A DNA stretch of 64,000 nt from Penelope pileata (Eukaryota > Chordata > Aves > Galliformes > Cracidae), in assembly GCA_013396635.1 (NCBI GenBank), contig WBMW01000424.1:1-64000 (forward strand), in the 5' to 3' direction. The notes beneath the pieces are model-generated. The model was not told where the DNA came from. It made no database searches and saw nothing but the letters and a program-made list of their open reading frames with translations. Of the stretch, positions 12,361-24,612 are shown in pieces. A program made the translations under genes and the position numbers. The number at the start of each line of letters is the position of its first letter. Position 1 is the first letter of the stretch.

Positions 12361-13594
12361 CCATTTAAAGCACTAGCACTGTTCAGGCCAGAAGATAGCA
12401 ATCAAAAAGTGCTATAACACTGATCTATGTTGAATCCAAAGAATAGTAGTGTGAATATTCCTCAGGAATTCTCACTGAAGATTTGAACCAATTCACCATA
12501 TATTTAGTAAGGTTTCATGCCTTAAATAGGTAAGAAATTTCCTTTCGCATGATATTAATTGTAGTTTTGACTTCATTTTCAAAACAGCTCAACAGAATGG
12601 TGTTAGATAAAGAACCCCACTTTATTTTCATTTAGTAACTTCATTCTTGAAGTAAGCCAGATTGTTTTCCAGATATTTGTTTCAAGTGTGTGGATACTTA
12701 GTAGCAGTGCCAAATACAAGATGAATACGGATGAAATTAAGCAATCCAACCAGAAAAGTGATTTCTACTGTTTTATTCAACGAGCACTAGGGACAACTTG
12801 CCTCACTCATTTTCCAGTAGCATGCAATATATTTTCATCCAGCTTGAAGACAAACTGTAAACAAAGTCTGATTTATTGAATAATAGATCTCTAAAATTCT
12901 CAGCTGCAAGGTATGTGCATTCAAATAGATAACAATAGACTAAGGACTCAAATTATTTTATCTTTTTGACAGCCCTGTGGACTATGGGTGATGTTGCCTG
13001 TTCTTTATGCCAGGACACCAAAGTCATTATGCTTTTAAGAAACAGACCATCAAAGAAAGAAGTGCTACTACTGTAATAACATCAACTACATTTGCAGGAT
13101 ACTTGTTCAGGAAGCAGAATAAATTTACTGCAGTGTTATCTCAACAGAGATTTTAACTTATTGTAATGATTTCATAGCATTAATGAGATTTGTATTCATT
13201 TTCCTCAAAGAAGTTACTAACACAATAGTTAAGCGTGAGTCATCTACTTCCTATGCAATTATTTCTGGATAAGAATTCTTCAATGCATTTATGAATCATT
13301 TTCCTATTACCTTACCACCTTGTGTAATTCACAGTATATAAATCATTTATATAGAAAAATCTGAAACAAAATCATCAACATGAAACAAAAAAACAAGTGG
13401 AAATGTACATTTTTGAAAGATACGTAGACTAACGAAACAAAGTATTCTTCACCATTTTTTAAACTAAATTTTAACACTATTCAAACATTCAAATTGCTGA
13501 CAATTTCCTTGTCAATAAAGAAACATTTAAGTGTTAGTGTATGCTTCAATCTTACATTGAGAGTAAATTATCTTTATATATACGCACACACACA
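12361..13594. other. Unique A+T-rich non-coding DNA
   Basis: No recognisable gene or repeat until a short (CA)n stretch at about 13583-13595 that abuts the mariner insertion. Confidence 0.55.
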
Positions 13595-14148
13595 CGTAGG
13601 TTGCTCTGAAAGTAATGCCTCCTGTTTATTTACTTGGAATCTGCAACAGGGACAAAGAACATAATAACACTATTTGATAGAGAAAATTCTCAGCTACAAA
13701 CTACTGTTTTTCAATACAATCACCACCATTAGCTTTGCATCTTCACCAGCAATGAGCAAGAGACTGCATGCCACGCTTGTAAAAATCTGCACAAGCGGAG
13801 ACGACGCACTGTCGCTGTTGCCACTGCTGAAACACACCACCCACCACCTCACTGCATTCACATCCACTGTTTAGTCTCTATAAATGTTCAGTAAGTGTTG
13901 ATGAATGTCAGTGGGTGCCATTTTCTCCACATAGAGAAATTCAATTCCACACCTTTTGTTCATATACACTTCCATGCCAGACGCCGTTTTGTCAGATTGC
14001 CCCTCTGCTGCCATCTGTCACACAGCAACAAAATGCAATGGAATACTGGTGGGAAGGTTCAATCTCTACAGCCGTACCACCAACATCTGCCTCTGATATC
14101 AAACATCGACAAAATAAAATAGAAGGCATTACTTTCAGTGCAGCCTTG
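13595..14148 (-). mobile_element. Galluhop-like mariner MITE, copy 1
   Basis: A non-autonomous Tc1/mariner element of about 554 bp. Terminal inverted repeats are GGTTGCTCTGAAAGTAATGC at 13599 and, inverted, GCATTACTTTCAGTGCAGCC ending at 14145. A TA follows the right end (14149-14150); the left TA seems mutated to CA next to a (CA)n run. The minus strand holds both ends of a mariner transposase but not the middle. At about 13802-13919 there is an N-terminal helix-turn-helix remnant, IHQHLLNIYRD and VRWWVVCFSSG. At about 13693-13790 there is the C-terminal end, DFYKRGMQSLAHCW and CKANGGDCIEKQ. Both carry stops. The DDD catalytic centre is deleted. The strand given is that of the transposase remnant. 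Confidence 0.88.
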
Positions 14149-15212
14149 TATATAAATGTTTTATTCTAAATAAAATTGTAAATGGAATAGATGCTTTGAA
14201 AAGCACACGCATTCTGTCAGCGTGGTTGCCTTAACCACAGTTATCTCTCTGTCAACATTAGAAATTATATGCTGGAAATAAGTGTCAGTTCACTATATTG
14301 ACTGAGCACATTCAGCCACAATGAGAAGCATTTAGCAGATTGCTAAGGGTTATAAAGGTGAATTCTACAGCAAACTGTGTTACAATGTATTGCTACACTT
14401 GACTCTCCCCAGCAACATGCAGAAACCTGTCAGAAGATTTCAACAGGTAATTACAATCCTTTACACCTCAGAGAATAAGATAATCTGCAATAAGTTAAAT
14501 GCTTTCTAATGGACAACTGAAGGACATTCACATGCTACGCATGTATTCACGTAATGCGCACAGACATCCTGTGTGCGAGAAGTAATGAGCACATTAACAG
14601 TGTCCACAAGACAGACTTCTGTTACATTTCAAATCTGCCTACATCACAGAAAGTTTTTCCACTGATTTAACATTTTTCTCCCTCACCAATTTTCTGAAAG
14701 CTAATGTGAGAGGCAAGCAAAGAAAAAAGTTATAGGGACTTCTATATCTTGTCACGGACAAGCTTATCACATTCTGTAATAAGAAAGTGCAATGCCTAGA
14801 TGTCAGTCTGAGCTTTTTCTACTCTATCAAACAAAAGTGCATTCTTGGCTCCTTGGGGAATTCTTCTGTTTGCTGTTATACTTCCAGATCAACACATCAT
14901 TGTAGGTCAGGTTTGCTGTCAGCTGGAAATACAATACAGAGACACCCTCAGGACTTATTCTCTTATGCAATGGACTTAAATAATCCAATGTCTTTACAAC
15001 AGGCACAGTATAAGTGTCCTGGTTTGTCTGCCAAGAGAGCATCCGAAGGGTGAATTCAAAGCTTTTTTCATCCCTAAACCTCATGCTTCTGTTGAAGATA
15101 TCATTAAAAATAAATACAACATTAGATTACATTTCTGTTCAAGATCAAAGACAATTCTCTACATTTTTTGATGGTTTCTTTTGATTTATATACACGTTAA
15201 ACTATTATCAAA

Positions 15213-15257
<45 letters not shown>

Positions 15258-18200
15258 CTTTTTTTNTTTTTTTTAGAACATACATTTTAATGTATAGATA
15301 CAACCCCAAAGGCTGGTAGTAGAAAGCTGTAATAGACTATATACAATAGCTATAGTTTAACAGTTGTAGCAGAGAATGAATGTGATTATCCATATATTGA
15401 GAAGTTAGCCAAAGCAGATGCACCCATAAAGGAGAAGGATATTAGGCAAGATATAGTTATTATTTGCTTGTCATGAACCCTGACATTTACATACCCAAAT
15501 ACTATAACTGAGGACAGTTTGTAGCTTTTTTGTAACATTGTCACACTACTAATGGTTATAAATGGCAGGAAGAACTTGCTTGTAACAGCAAAACAAATAA
15601 ACAGTACGTAATCAAGAAAGAGAAATGGAAATTTTTGCACGTTTTGCACATTTTTGCTAAAGGAAAAAGAGCAAGCAATACAATCTGAAAGATATAAACA
15701 AGGATTTAGAACAGGCAGGAGAGAAGTCTGAGTTTATTTCAAGGCCAAATTTGCTTGTCTGTTGTCTTTTATACTGAAGAAATGCGCCATAAATATGGTA
15801 AAAATAGTCCATAGAGCAAGCAAGAAAGATGCCTGGATAAAAAAGAATAAGTCCCAATCTTGAAAAAAGTATGAACTATATTGGGAACAAACGTAATTAT
15901 CTTTTTTTTGCTTTTGGAGCAATACGTGTGGTCTGGTTGAATAGGTTCCTTTCCTTTACTGAAGAATTTCTGGAGTAAGTATTTTAAACCTGACATTCTC
16001 AGACATTTATGTGCTTTTTTTTCCATTTGCAGTTGGATTGCACATACTAAACTACGTATGTGAGTTTTAAATAATATTTTTTCAAAATACAAGATATTCC
16101 AACAAAACAGAAAAACAAATAAAATGCCTGGAAAACTTGTACAAGCAACTGTTGAAATACAAAAGGACGTTGCCAAAATATTTTGCAAAATGATGAGCGA
16201 CTCCTAACAGAAAGATTAGGAAAAGATGGAGCTGCATTCAGATGAAATCAGATCAAAATATTAAAAGAGTCAATAACAGTAGTCCAAGGTTAATAAAACA
16301 TCCTGATGTAGAGCAGATATGACAGTTGCTGACCTTCTAACTGGATTCGAGCAGCAATGCTCAAGGATTAAGAGTATATTTAATAAATCACTTCACACAA
16401 GTATTCCTTTTAAAATGGAAATATCCCATAGTCACCAAACAAAGATAAAGTCTTTCATGCCCTTAGAGGTGCATTATAGAGAAAGAAAAATAAGTTATTT
16501 ACTTTTATTACAGGACTTCTGATATACTAATGTTGTCAATTGTCTTACAGAAATGTATGGAATACTAATGCCTTTAAGAGAGGTGGGGACATTATTATAA
16601 TGAACAATGCACTTAGTTGTGATCTGACTCTAAATAAGATAGCACAGAATCCTTAGAGTGTATTCCTCTTTCTTCATTCATCTCTTGTTTGTCCAGAACA
16701 ACCATGTCTGTAGTATCTTCTACAGACAGTTGCTCAGAATCACAGCTTTCATGAACGTTGTCTGAATATATGTGCAACTGACTGCACCCAGAAGTTTATA
16801 CGTTGTCTAATTTACATCTTCTGGTTTAGTCTCAATTCCCTAGTCAATGTAGACTTTTCAGATTTAAAAAAAAAAAAGAAAAAAAGAGGGTGAAAAAAGG
16901 GAGTAAAACAGTTCTTGGGTTGAGTTTGTACACTCTGTCATGAACTACAGCAAATCTCATTGCATAGCCACTTTTGCTCTGATCATACCGAAGATGTATT
17001 CCCCATGATAATCCGCACATGAAAATTTTGGTGATCATCTGCTCCAAATAAGAAATGTTCTGATGACATTGGTCACAGTATTAGTGACATCTTGGGATTA
17101 TTCCTGATCAATTTTATTTCCCTTCCTTTCCGTTACAACCTTTAGTTTGAAAGGGTCAATCCAGAAGCTGACTGTCCTAAATAGCAAAAGCAAGTAATGT
17201 CCTTATTTTTCTCGCAACAAGGTCTCTGAAACTTTGAGATGTCTGCCAGACATCTTGAATGAAAAATAAGGAAGTAAATAAATTAGAACAATCCATGATT
17301 TCTACTGATAACATCATCATAGTGTTGTTTCAAATCTACTCTTTTGTGCTGTCATTATGATCATTATTGTTTGTATTAACATCAAGAAGTGGAAAATTGA
17401 GAATAAACTTCACATTTTTCATCTGGTTTTGAAAAAAGCTTTCTGCACAGCATCAGCTGTCAGCACTGAAAGCTTTCTTATCCCTCCACTTTTTTTTCTT
17501 TTAGCAGTGTCAAGAGGCACTTGTCTTTTTAAAATAACACAATGTACAAGATCATTATAAACTGCAGCAATCAAGTTTTGATGATCTGTTTCCTCTTAAT
17601 TGACAACTGTGAAAAGTTATAGTAGTGCAGCTGTCATACTCTTTCTCCACAGTTATCTTTCAGAAAAATAAATAATTCCATGATTTCTTCCATGCTTGCA
17701 GCTTTCTGGGGACAGAAATGGGAAAAAGACTGCTTCTTCTTTCAACTTTCTGTAAATAACTTTTTGAATCAAGAGAAAAAATAGATGAAAAATAATTCAT
17801 GAAGCTGAATTTCAGCTGATGCTTATCCCGTACTGCAGATGGAGCAGTTTTGCTGGAAAGTTCTACATCTTATTGTGAACAGCATTAATAGGTAATTGAT
17901 AATTATTTTGATTTAGTAACGTCTATCCATTAGAAAAATAAACAGCTGAGTGACTCCTGGAAACTACAGGATATTCATGTCCACTTATAACAGCTTTCTA
18001 GCATTCGGTTGAATTGGTATATATAGCACTCTTGCATTTGATTACAATTTAGAGACTGTATGTAGTGTGCTTATTTTGGACAACTACTTTTTTTTTTTTA
18101 TTTTATTAATTATCCTTAATGATTTGGTAGTGTGCAAATGAAGGTTTGTATTCTGAGTTCGTGAAGGAATGAATAATAAACCCTCAAGTCTAAGTATAAA

Positions 18201-18408
18201 AGCATATCCAACCCACATGATGTAATTTTGTCCTTCTCAAGACAGACTTTTGAACCTTCTCAGGTTCTCAGGTTCTCCAGATCTTCAACTTATGCTTTTG
18301 TTTTCATTTTCCCAAACTGATTTCCAAAAAGGCTAGCCATAAAAGCAACATTCCAGATGTGAACTGAGTATAAAGATATGGCACTACTACTGTGCTATTT
18401 GAGATTGC
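14149..18408. other. Unique A+T-rich non-coding DNA
   Basis: No gene is recognised. The long T tract at 15216-15274 is listed separately. The minus-strand frame at 15769-16188 (139 codons) is hydrophobic and overlaps two other minus-strand frames; it has no recognisable domain and I read it as chance. A 93-codon-class overlap at 14787-15084 (both strands open) is likewise unsupported. Confidence 0.55.
15216..15274. repeat. T homopolymer tract, about 59 nt, with an N
   Basis: Almost pure T, broken by one C at 15258 and one N at 15266. The length is unreliable because the N probably marks where reads from each side could not be joined. It could be the reversed poly(A) of a retrocopy, but I see no gene-derived sequence beside it and no target duplication. 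Confidence 0.9.
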
Positions 18409-18520
18409 TGTTGTTTAACCCAGCAGGCAGCTCAGCACCACACAGCCATTCACTCACAGCGGGATGGGTGAGAGAACTGGAAAAAAATAAAACTCATGGG
18501 TTGAGATAAAGATAGTTAAG
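18409..18520 (-). mobile_element. ERV LTR terminal fragment (TTTAACCC family)
   Basis: Begins TGTTGTTTAACCCAGCAGG, then CACCACACAGCCATTC, a GGGATGGGTGAGAGAA block and CTCATGGGTTGAGATAAAG. The same order of blocks starts the copies at 22055, 56350 and 56820, and appears inverted at 23957-24118. In U3-R-U5 terms this is the U5 end, so the element reads on the minus strand. Homology fades after about 18520. Confidence 0.8.
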
Positions 18521-19582
18521 TTAGAGATTAAGGGACAGGAATTCTAATTTGGAGTTTTAAGCAGCATGATAAGGAGCAAAAAATTTATAATCTGTAAATA
18601 AAATAAAATTTTATAAAGTTTATGGCTGGGGAAGGGAAATAGAATATTTAATAGTGGAGGCTGAAGGCAAGTTATGTTTTAGACAATATAAAGCAAATTT
18701 TAAAAAAGGAGTGGAAAGCACTTCAGCATTAAAATCTAATTTAAAACTTAAGGGCTTTGTTGACAAGGTTCTTTAGGGGAGAATCAACCAATGTTAGTGT
18801 TGATTGGTTTTTCCTTTGAGGAGGGCATTAACCTTGATGTTCAAAAGATATCTGACTTTAGATGTAATATAATTCTAAGCATTCTTCATATAAGGGAGTT
18901 CTTTGTATAATATAGAATATATATATCTATATAGAATATATAGAGAATATCCGGTTTAATATAACCCTCAACATAAGTCAAATCTACATCTTCATATTTT
19001 TGTTGACTTTTCTTTCCTATTCTCTGACTGCTGTCATCTCTAGAAGATACAAAGCAGAGCAGCAGAGATGATGAGATTGAGTGCAAGATAATCAGCAAAC
19101 TCTCTCCCCATACATACTGCAAGAAACATACCCTTAAATAAAAATTCTAAAAGCCAAATCTGTGTGGCAGACTAGAAGAAGATGGCTATCATTTTTTTAG
19201 TCTAAGCACAGAGACACAATTGAGAAATTGGACATACAGGAAGAGGAAAAATAGACGTTAAGAGTAAATGGCCATTCATTGAAACAGAAGAAAAGCAGGT
19301 AAAACCAGAAAAATATCCCAAATCTGCAAATTATTCAAGACTCCATGAAAATGGTGGAGATTTACAGTTCAAGAGTTGAGGATTTTCAAATGATTTACAC
19401 AAAGTTTACAGAGCTTATTGGAAGTGGAATGGAGAAATAGGAGAAAGAAAACTTTGATTAAACAGAATTACATGTGCTTTGTTCTCATACCCCTTTGTCC
19501 TCTTCACTCTGTAGAACATGGAGAAGAAGAATCTTTGTAGGAAAATATGAACTATATTTTACTGCAGTACAAGCCAATGATA
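18521..19582. other. Unique A+T-rich non-coding DNA
   Basis: Contains a TA-rich run (ATATAGAATATATATATC, about 18909-18945). The first part (18521-18620) could be strongly diverged LTR continuing from 18409, but I cannot support that. Bases 19578-19582 (TGATA) are the left target duplication of the LTR that follows. Confidence 0.55.
19578..19582. repeat. Target-site duplication, left copy (TGATA)
   Basis: Identical to 20484-20488 and directly abutting the TG end of the LTR. Confidence 0.8.
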
Positions 19583-20483
19583 TGTAAGAGACTGTTTTGG
19601 AATCTTTTGTCTCAAAGCTTGCTGTGAGAACTCTTTTGTCTCAAAGTTTGCCCACCTGCCTGCTGCCCGAAGGCTTGCAGACCAGGGGCAATGAGAGACA
19701 AACAGCCGCTAAACGGCCATCGAGCATCCTTTCAGGCTGGCGCCTTGAGGGACGCAACCACGGAAGGAGACATGCAAGCCTGTCCGTGCCCGTTTGTGTG
19801 ATATGTGACATACCTGGGTGCCCAGGAATGTCATGCTGGCCAAAAAGGAGGATAAAGAAGACCTCCTCCAACGGGTGAAATGGGGGAACTGTCTGCTTGC
19901 TGCCTGCTTGCTGCCTGCTAGCTGCCTGCTAGCTGCCTACCTGCTGCTGTCTGACTGATGCCTGATGGATGCCTGGCTGGACCTGCTTGACACCTCCTGC
20001 TGCTTGAGACATGAGGTCCTGCTGCCCCGCTACCTGATGCCTGCTTGTTGCTCCTGCTTCCTGCCTGATGGCCCGATGCCTGACGATGCCTGCTGCCTGC
20101 TGCCTGGAGCCTGTTCCTGCTTCTCCTGATGTCTGCTCCTGCTTCACCTGGTGCCTGCTGCCTGAGACCTGACGGCCTGATGATGCCTGGTGCTGCTGCT
20201 TCTCCCCCTGTGTTCTCGCTCCCTCAGTCCCACATGGGCCTGAAGATATTCCTGGACCGACACAACGGCGTGGGATCCATGGTGGTGACTGTCGCTGCTT
20301 CTTATGCATAACTCTCGCTCTTATTTCCTATCTTTTACTATCGCCTGCTTCCCCATCCCCATCTCCCTCACGGGCCAGAACTTCTGTTAAACTGGTCGGA
20401 CAACATTTGACCTCATTTGTGTCTTAATCTCACTCCGGGTATGTTAAAGAATCTCCCCTCACTCTGATAGTTGGAGCGGGACA
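19583..20483 (+). mobile_element. Complete solo LTR, ERVL-like, 901 bp, TSD TGATA
   Basis: Starts TGTAAGAGAC and ends GGAGCGGGACA, giving the canonical TG...CA ends. It is flanked directly by identical 5-bp sequences, TGATA at 19578-19582 and 20484-20488. Five-base duplications are typical of ERV-L type elements. A TATA-like GATAAAG (19851) lies 268 bp from the left end, which sets U3-R-U5 on the plus strand. The start repeats TCTTTTGTCTCAAAG 29 bp apart (19603, 19632). The centre is a CTGCCTG-rich tandem region (19891-20202). With no second LTR or viral genes near, it is a solo LTR left by recombination. Its ends match 27532-28217. A 126-codon Gln-rich minus frame inside it is an artefact of the repeat. 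Confidence 0.85.
19891..20202. repeat. CTGCCTG-rich degenerate tandem repeat inside the LTR
   Basis: Opens with four 11-bp units at 19893-19936 (CTGCTTGCTGC twice, then CTGCTAGCTGC twice). It then becomes an irregular mix of TGCCTG, GATGCCTG and CTGCTG for about 260 bp. The related LTR at 27532 lacks it, which accounts for most of the length difference (901 against 686 bp). Confidence 0.8.
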
Positions 20484-20488
20484 TGATA
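20484..20488. repeat. Target-site duplication, right copy (TGATA)
   Basis: Directly follows the CA end of the LTR at 20483 and matches the left copy in all five bases. Confidence 0.8.
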
Positions 20489-20662
20489 TTCAACAAATGT
20501 TTCTAAATCTAATATTTTTATGGAGCACACGGACTTATCAAGATGACAGCAAGTCAGATGCGAGACTTTTTTTTTTTCCTGCTAATAGCAAATCTTTTTG
20601 TTGTTGTTGTAACTCTATAAAGAATTCGTGTGGTCTGTTCATTGCTGGATTTTTTGTAATAT

Positions 20663-20821
20663 GCCCCATCCCTGGAAGTGTTCAAGGCCAGATTGGATGG
20701 GGCCCTGGGCAACTTGATCAAGAACTAGATCTGAAGGTTGGCAGCCCTGCCTGTGGCAGAGGGGTTGGAACTTGATGATCCCTGGGGTCCCTTCCAACCC
20801 AGGCCATTCTATAATTCTATG
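20663..20821 (+). mobile_element. CR1 3' end fragment
   Basis: The sequence CCCCATCCCTGGAAGTGTTC encodes the last codons of ORF2 in the family. It is followed by GGGCAACTTGATC, GGCAGAGGGGTTGGAAC and the tail ATTCTATAATTCTATG ending at 20821. Preservation is good. About 180 bp separate it from the solo LTR. Confidence 0.9.
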
Positions 20822-22054
20822 AGTTATGTTTTCCTGACTCTGTTGACTGAGACCACAGCATAATTAGGTATTCCTTTTCCTGCAAACTGATTGAAGTAAT
20901 ATCAGGAACTGCATAAAGTTATACGTGGGGAAATCTAGTTTATTCTATTTCCCTTCAATTGAGCCTAAAGGGATTTTCAGACATTTGCCAGGACCTGTCT
21001 ATTGACCGAACAACTTTCTAGATGTTGGTGATGGTATTTGCTAGATTTCTTTTAAGTAAAGTGGGAGATTACATGCCTATTGTACATGTAAAACATCTTC
21101 ATACGAATATCCAGATTTAGATGCTTTAGTCCAAAAAAAACCACGCTGCATTTTTGTTTATTATTTTTTATTCCTCAATATCCCATTAAATCAAAGGCAA
21201 AAAAAAAAAAAAAAAAGAAAGAAATCATTTTCTATAAATTACTAAGGTTCAATGTTTTGAGTTTTTTTTTCTGCCTCACCAGAGCTTCCCAAAAAGATCT
21301 TATTGACATTAAAATAGCAGAACTTTGCAAAATTATGTAATGAAGAAAAGTAAATGCTGAGAAGTTTAGTTCTGAAACCTAGAATATTCCTGTTGCCATC
21401 TAAAGGCCTAATCCATCTTCCCACATGTCTGGAAAAAAACTGTGTATGGCTTTCAGTGGCTACATGATCTGATTCTGTAATTGTTTTCTCTGATGATAAG
21501 ATGTAGCTACAGCCAGACTTCATGTACTACAACTAAATAAAGGAACTGAAATACACCTGAGATTATTTTTCATTCTGAATTAGTTTAACATGCAGGTTAT
21601 TTTTATCTAATTTTTATTTTAAGAATGGCAGATCCAGTGTTCAGAAAGCATCTTCTGGTTTCGTGAACGGATTGTAAAGTACAGCTCCAGGATAATAATA
21701 CAAATGTGTAAAGAAATGTGCAAACAAAACAGTAATCTTAGAAAAATAGTTTAGAATGACAATCTAAATGAGGCTTTTAGCAGCACAAGTTTTGATCATC
21801 TGAGACGGACAATATGCTGCGATGTGTTGATCATAATAGTAATATCCTATCTGAATGCTAGTAAAAGGTTAGTGTTTTTCTTCCTTTTACAGCACTTGTC
21901 AACTTGTCATGCATCTACAAAGGAGTGGACAAACTTTATTATTCCATCACATCACAAGAATTTCCATCACGAGAATTTTTGTACAAAAAACCCCAACAAT
22001 ATATTTCAAGGCACAAGCAATCCCTTGAACTCTGGCTAGCTACAGAGTTTGAAA
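20822..22054. other. Unique A+T-rich non-coding DNA
   Basis: Holds an A run at about 21199-21216. The 93-codon minus frame at 21242-21523 has no recognisable domain. No gene or transposon is seen. Confidence 0.55.
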
Positions 22055-22461
22055 TGTGTTTTAAAATCACCAGGCAGCTCAGCACCACACAGCTACCAAT
22101 GCCCAGCCAGTGGTGGCTGAACAATGCCCAGCCAGCCCCTGAGCAGCAGCAGCCTCCTTGGGCCAATTCCCCCAGCTTCATTGTTCCACATGATGCTATA
22201 TGGTTGGTACAGGATATTGCTTTGGCCAGTTTGTCTCAGCTGTCCTGGCTGTGTCCCCTCCCATCTTTTTGTGCATCCTCAGCCTCCTTCCTGGCAAGGA
22301 AGTGTGAGAAGCTGAAAAGTCCTTGACTTAGTGTAAGCATTGCTCAGCAACAGCTAAAACATTGGTGTGATATCAACATTATTCTCATCCTTAATCCAAA
22401 GCAAAGCACCATATCAGATACTAGGAAGAAAATTAACTCTATCCCAGCCAAATCCAGGGCA
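22055..22461 (-). mobile_element. Solo LTR of the TTTAACCC family, internally deleted
   Basis: Starts TGTGTTTTAAAATCACCAGG and ends AAATCCAGGGCA (TG...CA). From the left it carries CAGCACCACACAG and then jumps directly to CCAATGCCCAGCCAG, having lost about 200 bp that the copy at 56820 keeps. The distal part matches that copy: GGCCAGTTTGTCTCAGCTGT, GAGAAGCTGAAAAGTCC, and AACTCTATCCCAGCC near the end. No matching target duplication was found. The 140-codon frame across it is not a gene. Confidence 0.85.
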
Positions 22462-22496
22462 ACACTGCATGCAACTTAGTCAAAGCTAGGAAAATC

Positions 22497-22679
22497 ATCA
22501 TAGAACCATAGAATGGTATAGGTTGGAAGGGACCTTAGAGATCATATTGTTCCAGCCCCCCCGCTATGGGCAAGGACACCTCCCACTAGATCATGTTTCC
22601 CAAAGCCTCATCCAGCCTGGCTTTGAACACTTCCAGAGAGGGGGCATCCTCAACTTCTTTGGGCAACCTGTTCCAGTGA
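22497..22679 (-). mobile_element. CR1 3' end fragment
   Basis: Reads leftward to the tail CATAGAACCATAGAATGG at about 22497. Inside are TTGGAAGGGACCTTAGAGA, CTTTGAACACTTCCAG and GGGCAACCTGTTCCAGTG, the conserved end of ORF2 plus untranslated region. It lies 35 bp from the preceding LTR. Confidence 0.9.
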
Positions 22680-23956
22680 CTATGATAACTAATGTGAGAG
22701 TAGTCAAATATGCTGGTGTGATAATGGTTACTAAATTATATCTAAACAAACAAAAAAAAAAAGGTAGAGACTTGGAAAAAAGAAAAAAGTGGCATTTTTA
22801 TATTATAAAACTATATATAAAAGTGACTCTTTTATATTCTGTGGTCTTCATTTAATGATCTCTTCTTCCACTTAATACCCAACATTTTGCAGAGGCTAAA
22901 GACAGAGTTGCACTTAAGAGATCATTTTGCTTTGGTACAGAAATTGTTAATATCTATTTAATATTTTGTTCATGATGTCTTAGTCTTTACTCCTTAATGT
23001 ACACTGATTTTCTCCAAATGATGTGCCACCTAGTGCTTTTTATGTTACAATACTGTACTGCTGAACATACCTCTTCTCTAGACAGACAGATGATTTGTTT
23101 AGACAGGACAGAAAGATGAATTGTATGAACTCCTGGGAAATCAGGAAATCATCCTTACTAATTTGGTGCATTTGAGGAATTTGAAAGTGAAGAAGAAGTG
23201 AAAATGGTTTTAGTATCCCATTCAGAAACTTTACATTTCAGTTTTATACACTCCTGCTCACCACTAGGAATTAAGACCAAAAAAATAAAACAACCCACCA
23301 CCACAATATCAATAATCAAAAACAAACAAACAGAAACCTCACAAACCTATGGCCTTTCTTTGTGCCACTTAGAAAATTTAGACTAAATGTTTCTACTCTT
23401 GGGAAATTCTGCTTTTGTAAGGTGAATCAGAGCAATGGAAGCAGACAGGCATGATGGTTGGCAGACAAAAGTTCAATCATGTTTGATGCTCAATATCCCA
23501 TGAGAATCTCATTGTATGCATACATTCAGTTAAATTCACAGGGGAATAGTTTGAACTATATGCCTGTGTTCTGAATGACTGGAGAGTTACCAATTAATAT
23601 GCATGTCTCCTTACAGTTCACAAAAGCACAAAAAATTAACATAGAATGATAAAGAGAAATAAAGAAGAAACCTGATCATCTTCAAGAATGAAACAATTCC
23701 CTTCATCTGCCTTACCCACCATTGTCAGAATCTTCCCTTAAAGTTTATAGATGTATAACTGGTAAAGGACTGTGGAAACACACATTTTCTATGAACAGTT
23801 GGAGATTTGAAAATATCTCCAGTTTTGCCTTCTGAAATGGTCATGCACTGCCTGGCATATAGATTAGCCAGCAGTGTATTTAATGACATGGTGTAATGCA
23901 TAGATACACTGGATTAAAAAATGAAACTAACTTCAAATTTCCAGGTTGCATTGTAC
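22680..23956. other. Unique A+T-rich non-coding DNA
   Basis: An A-rich patch at about 22750-22790 and ordinary low-complexity DNA. No gene or repeat is recognised. Confidence 0.55.
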
Positions 23957-24118
23957 ATAATAACATTATTATTACTATTTTCCCTTTGTTTTCTGCTCCA
24001 TTAAGCTGTATTTATCTCAACCCATGGATTTTACCTTTTCCCCTCCCTTATCCCACTGCTGAGGGAGTAAGTGAACAGCTCTGTGCTGCTTAGCTGCTTG
24101 TCAAGTTAAACAGCAACA
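23957..24118 (+). mobile_element. LTR U5 fragment, TTTAACCC family
   Basis: TATCTCAACCCATGGATTTT, CTTATCCCACTGCTGAGGGA, GTGCTGCTTAGCTGC and the end GTTAAACAGCAACA at 24118. This is the inverse of the left ends of the copies at 18409 and 56820, so it reads on the plus strand. The 5' part of the LTR is absent. Confidence 0.75.
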
Positions 24119-24229
24119 GAAGGGTATCCATGGGCTGCAACTTCTCTCAGGACAGATCCACCTGTTCCACCACGGGCTGTGGTCTGAGAGCCTGAGGTGT
24201 CGTCTCCTAGCTGATCGTCACTGTTGTAG

Positions 24230-24612
24230 CTACTGCCTGGGGAATAAGCTATCTACCTACCAAGGGGATAAGCTCATACCATGTGGTGTCATGCTCAGCT
24301 GGGATAAAGAAGGAGGAAGTGGGAAACAGTCGGAGTGATGGTGTTTGTCTTCCCAAGAAACCATCATACAGTTTGGAGCCCTGCTTTCCTGAAAGTGACT
24401 GAACACCTGCCTGCCAACGGGGACCAATGAATGAATTCTTTATTTTGTTTTGCTTACATGCAGAGCTATTGCTTTATCTAGTAAACTGTCTTTATCTCAG
24501 CCCACGAGTTTCTGCACTTTTACCTTTCCAATTCTCTCTCACATCCCACTGTGGTGAGAGTGAGTGAGTGGCCATGTGTTGCTGAGTTGTGCGCTGGTGT
24601 TAAATCACAACA
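24230..24612 (+). mobile_element. LTR fragment, R-U5 and part of U3, related family
   Basis: Recognisable in order: a CCATGTGGTGTCATGCTCAG block with a degenerate TATA (GGATAAAG, about 24301), GTGTTTGTCTTCCCAAG, GAGCCCTGCTTTCCTG, AATGAATTCTTTATTTTG, AACTGTCTTTATCTCAGCCC, and the end GTTAAATCACAACA at 24612. The 5' end is missing. It lies only about 110 bp after the end of the previous LTR fragment in the same orientation. The intervening 24119-24229 holds GGACAGATCCACCTG and CCACCACGGGCTGTGG, which resembles sequence often found beside these LTRs in birds. Confidence 0.7.

Noticed and set aside
15216..15274. Poly(A) of a processed pseudogene on the minus strand
   Set aside because: No gene-like sequence next to it and no flanking duplication.
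15769..16188. 139-codon minus frame with hydrophobic segments
   Set aside because: Overlaps other minus-strand frames and has no recognised motif.
19929..20309. 126-codon Gln/Ser-rich minus frame
   Set aside because: Produced by the CTGCCTG repeat inside the solo LTR; no start context or domain.
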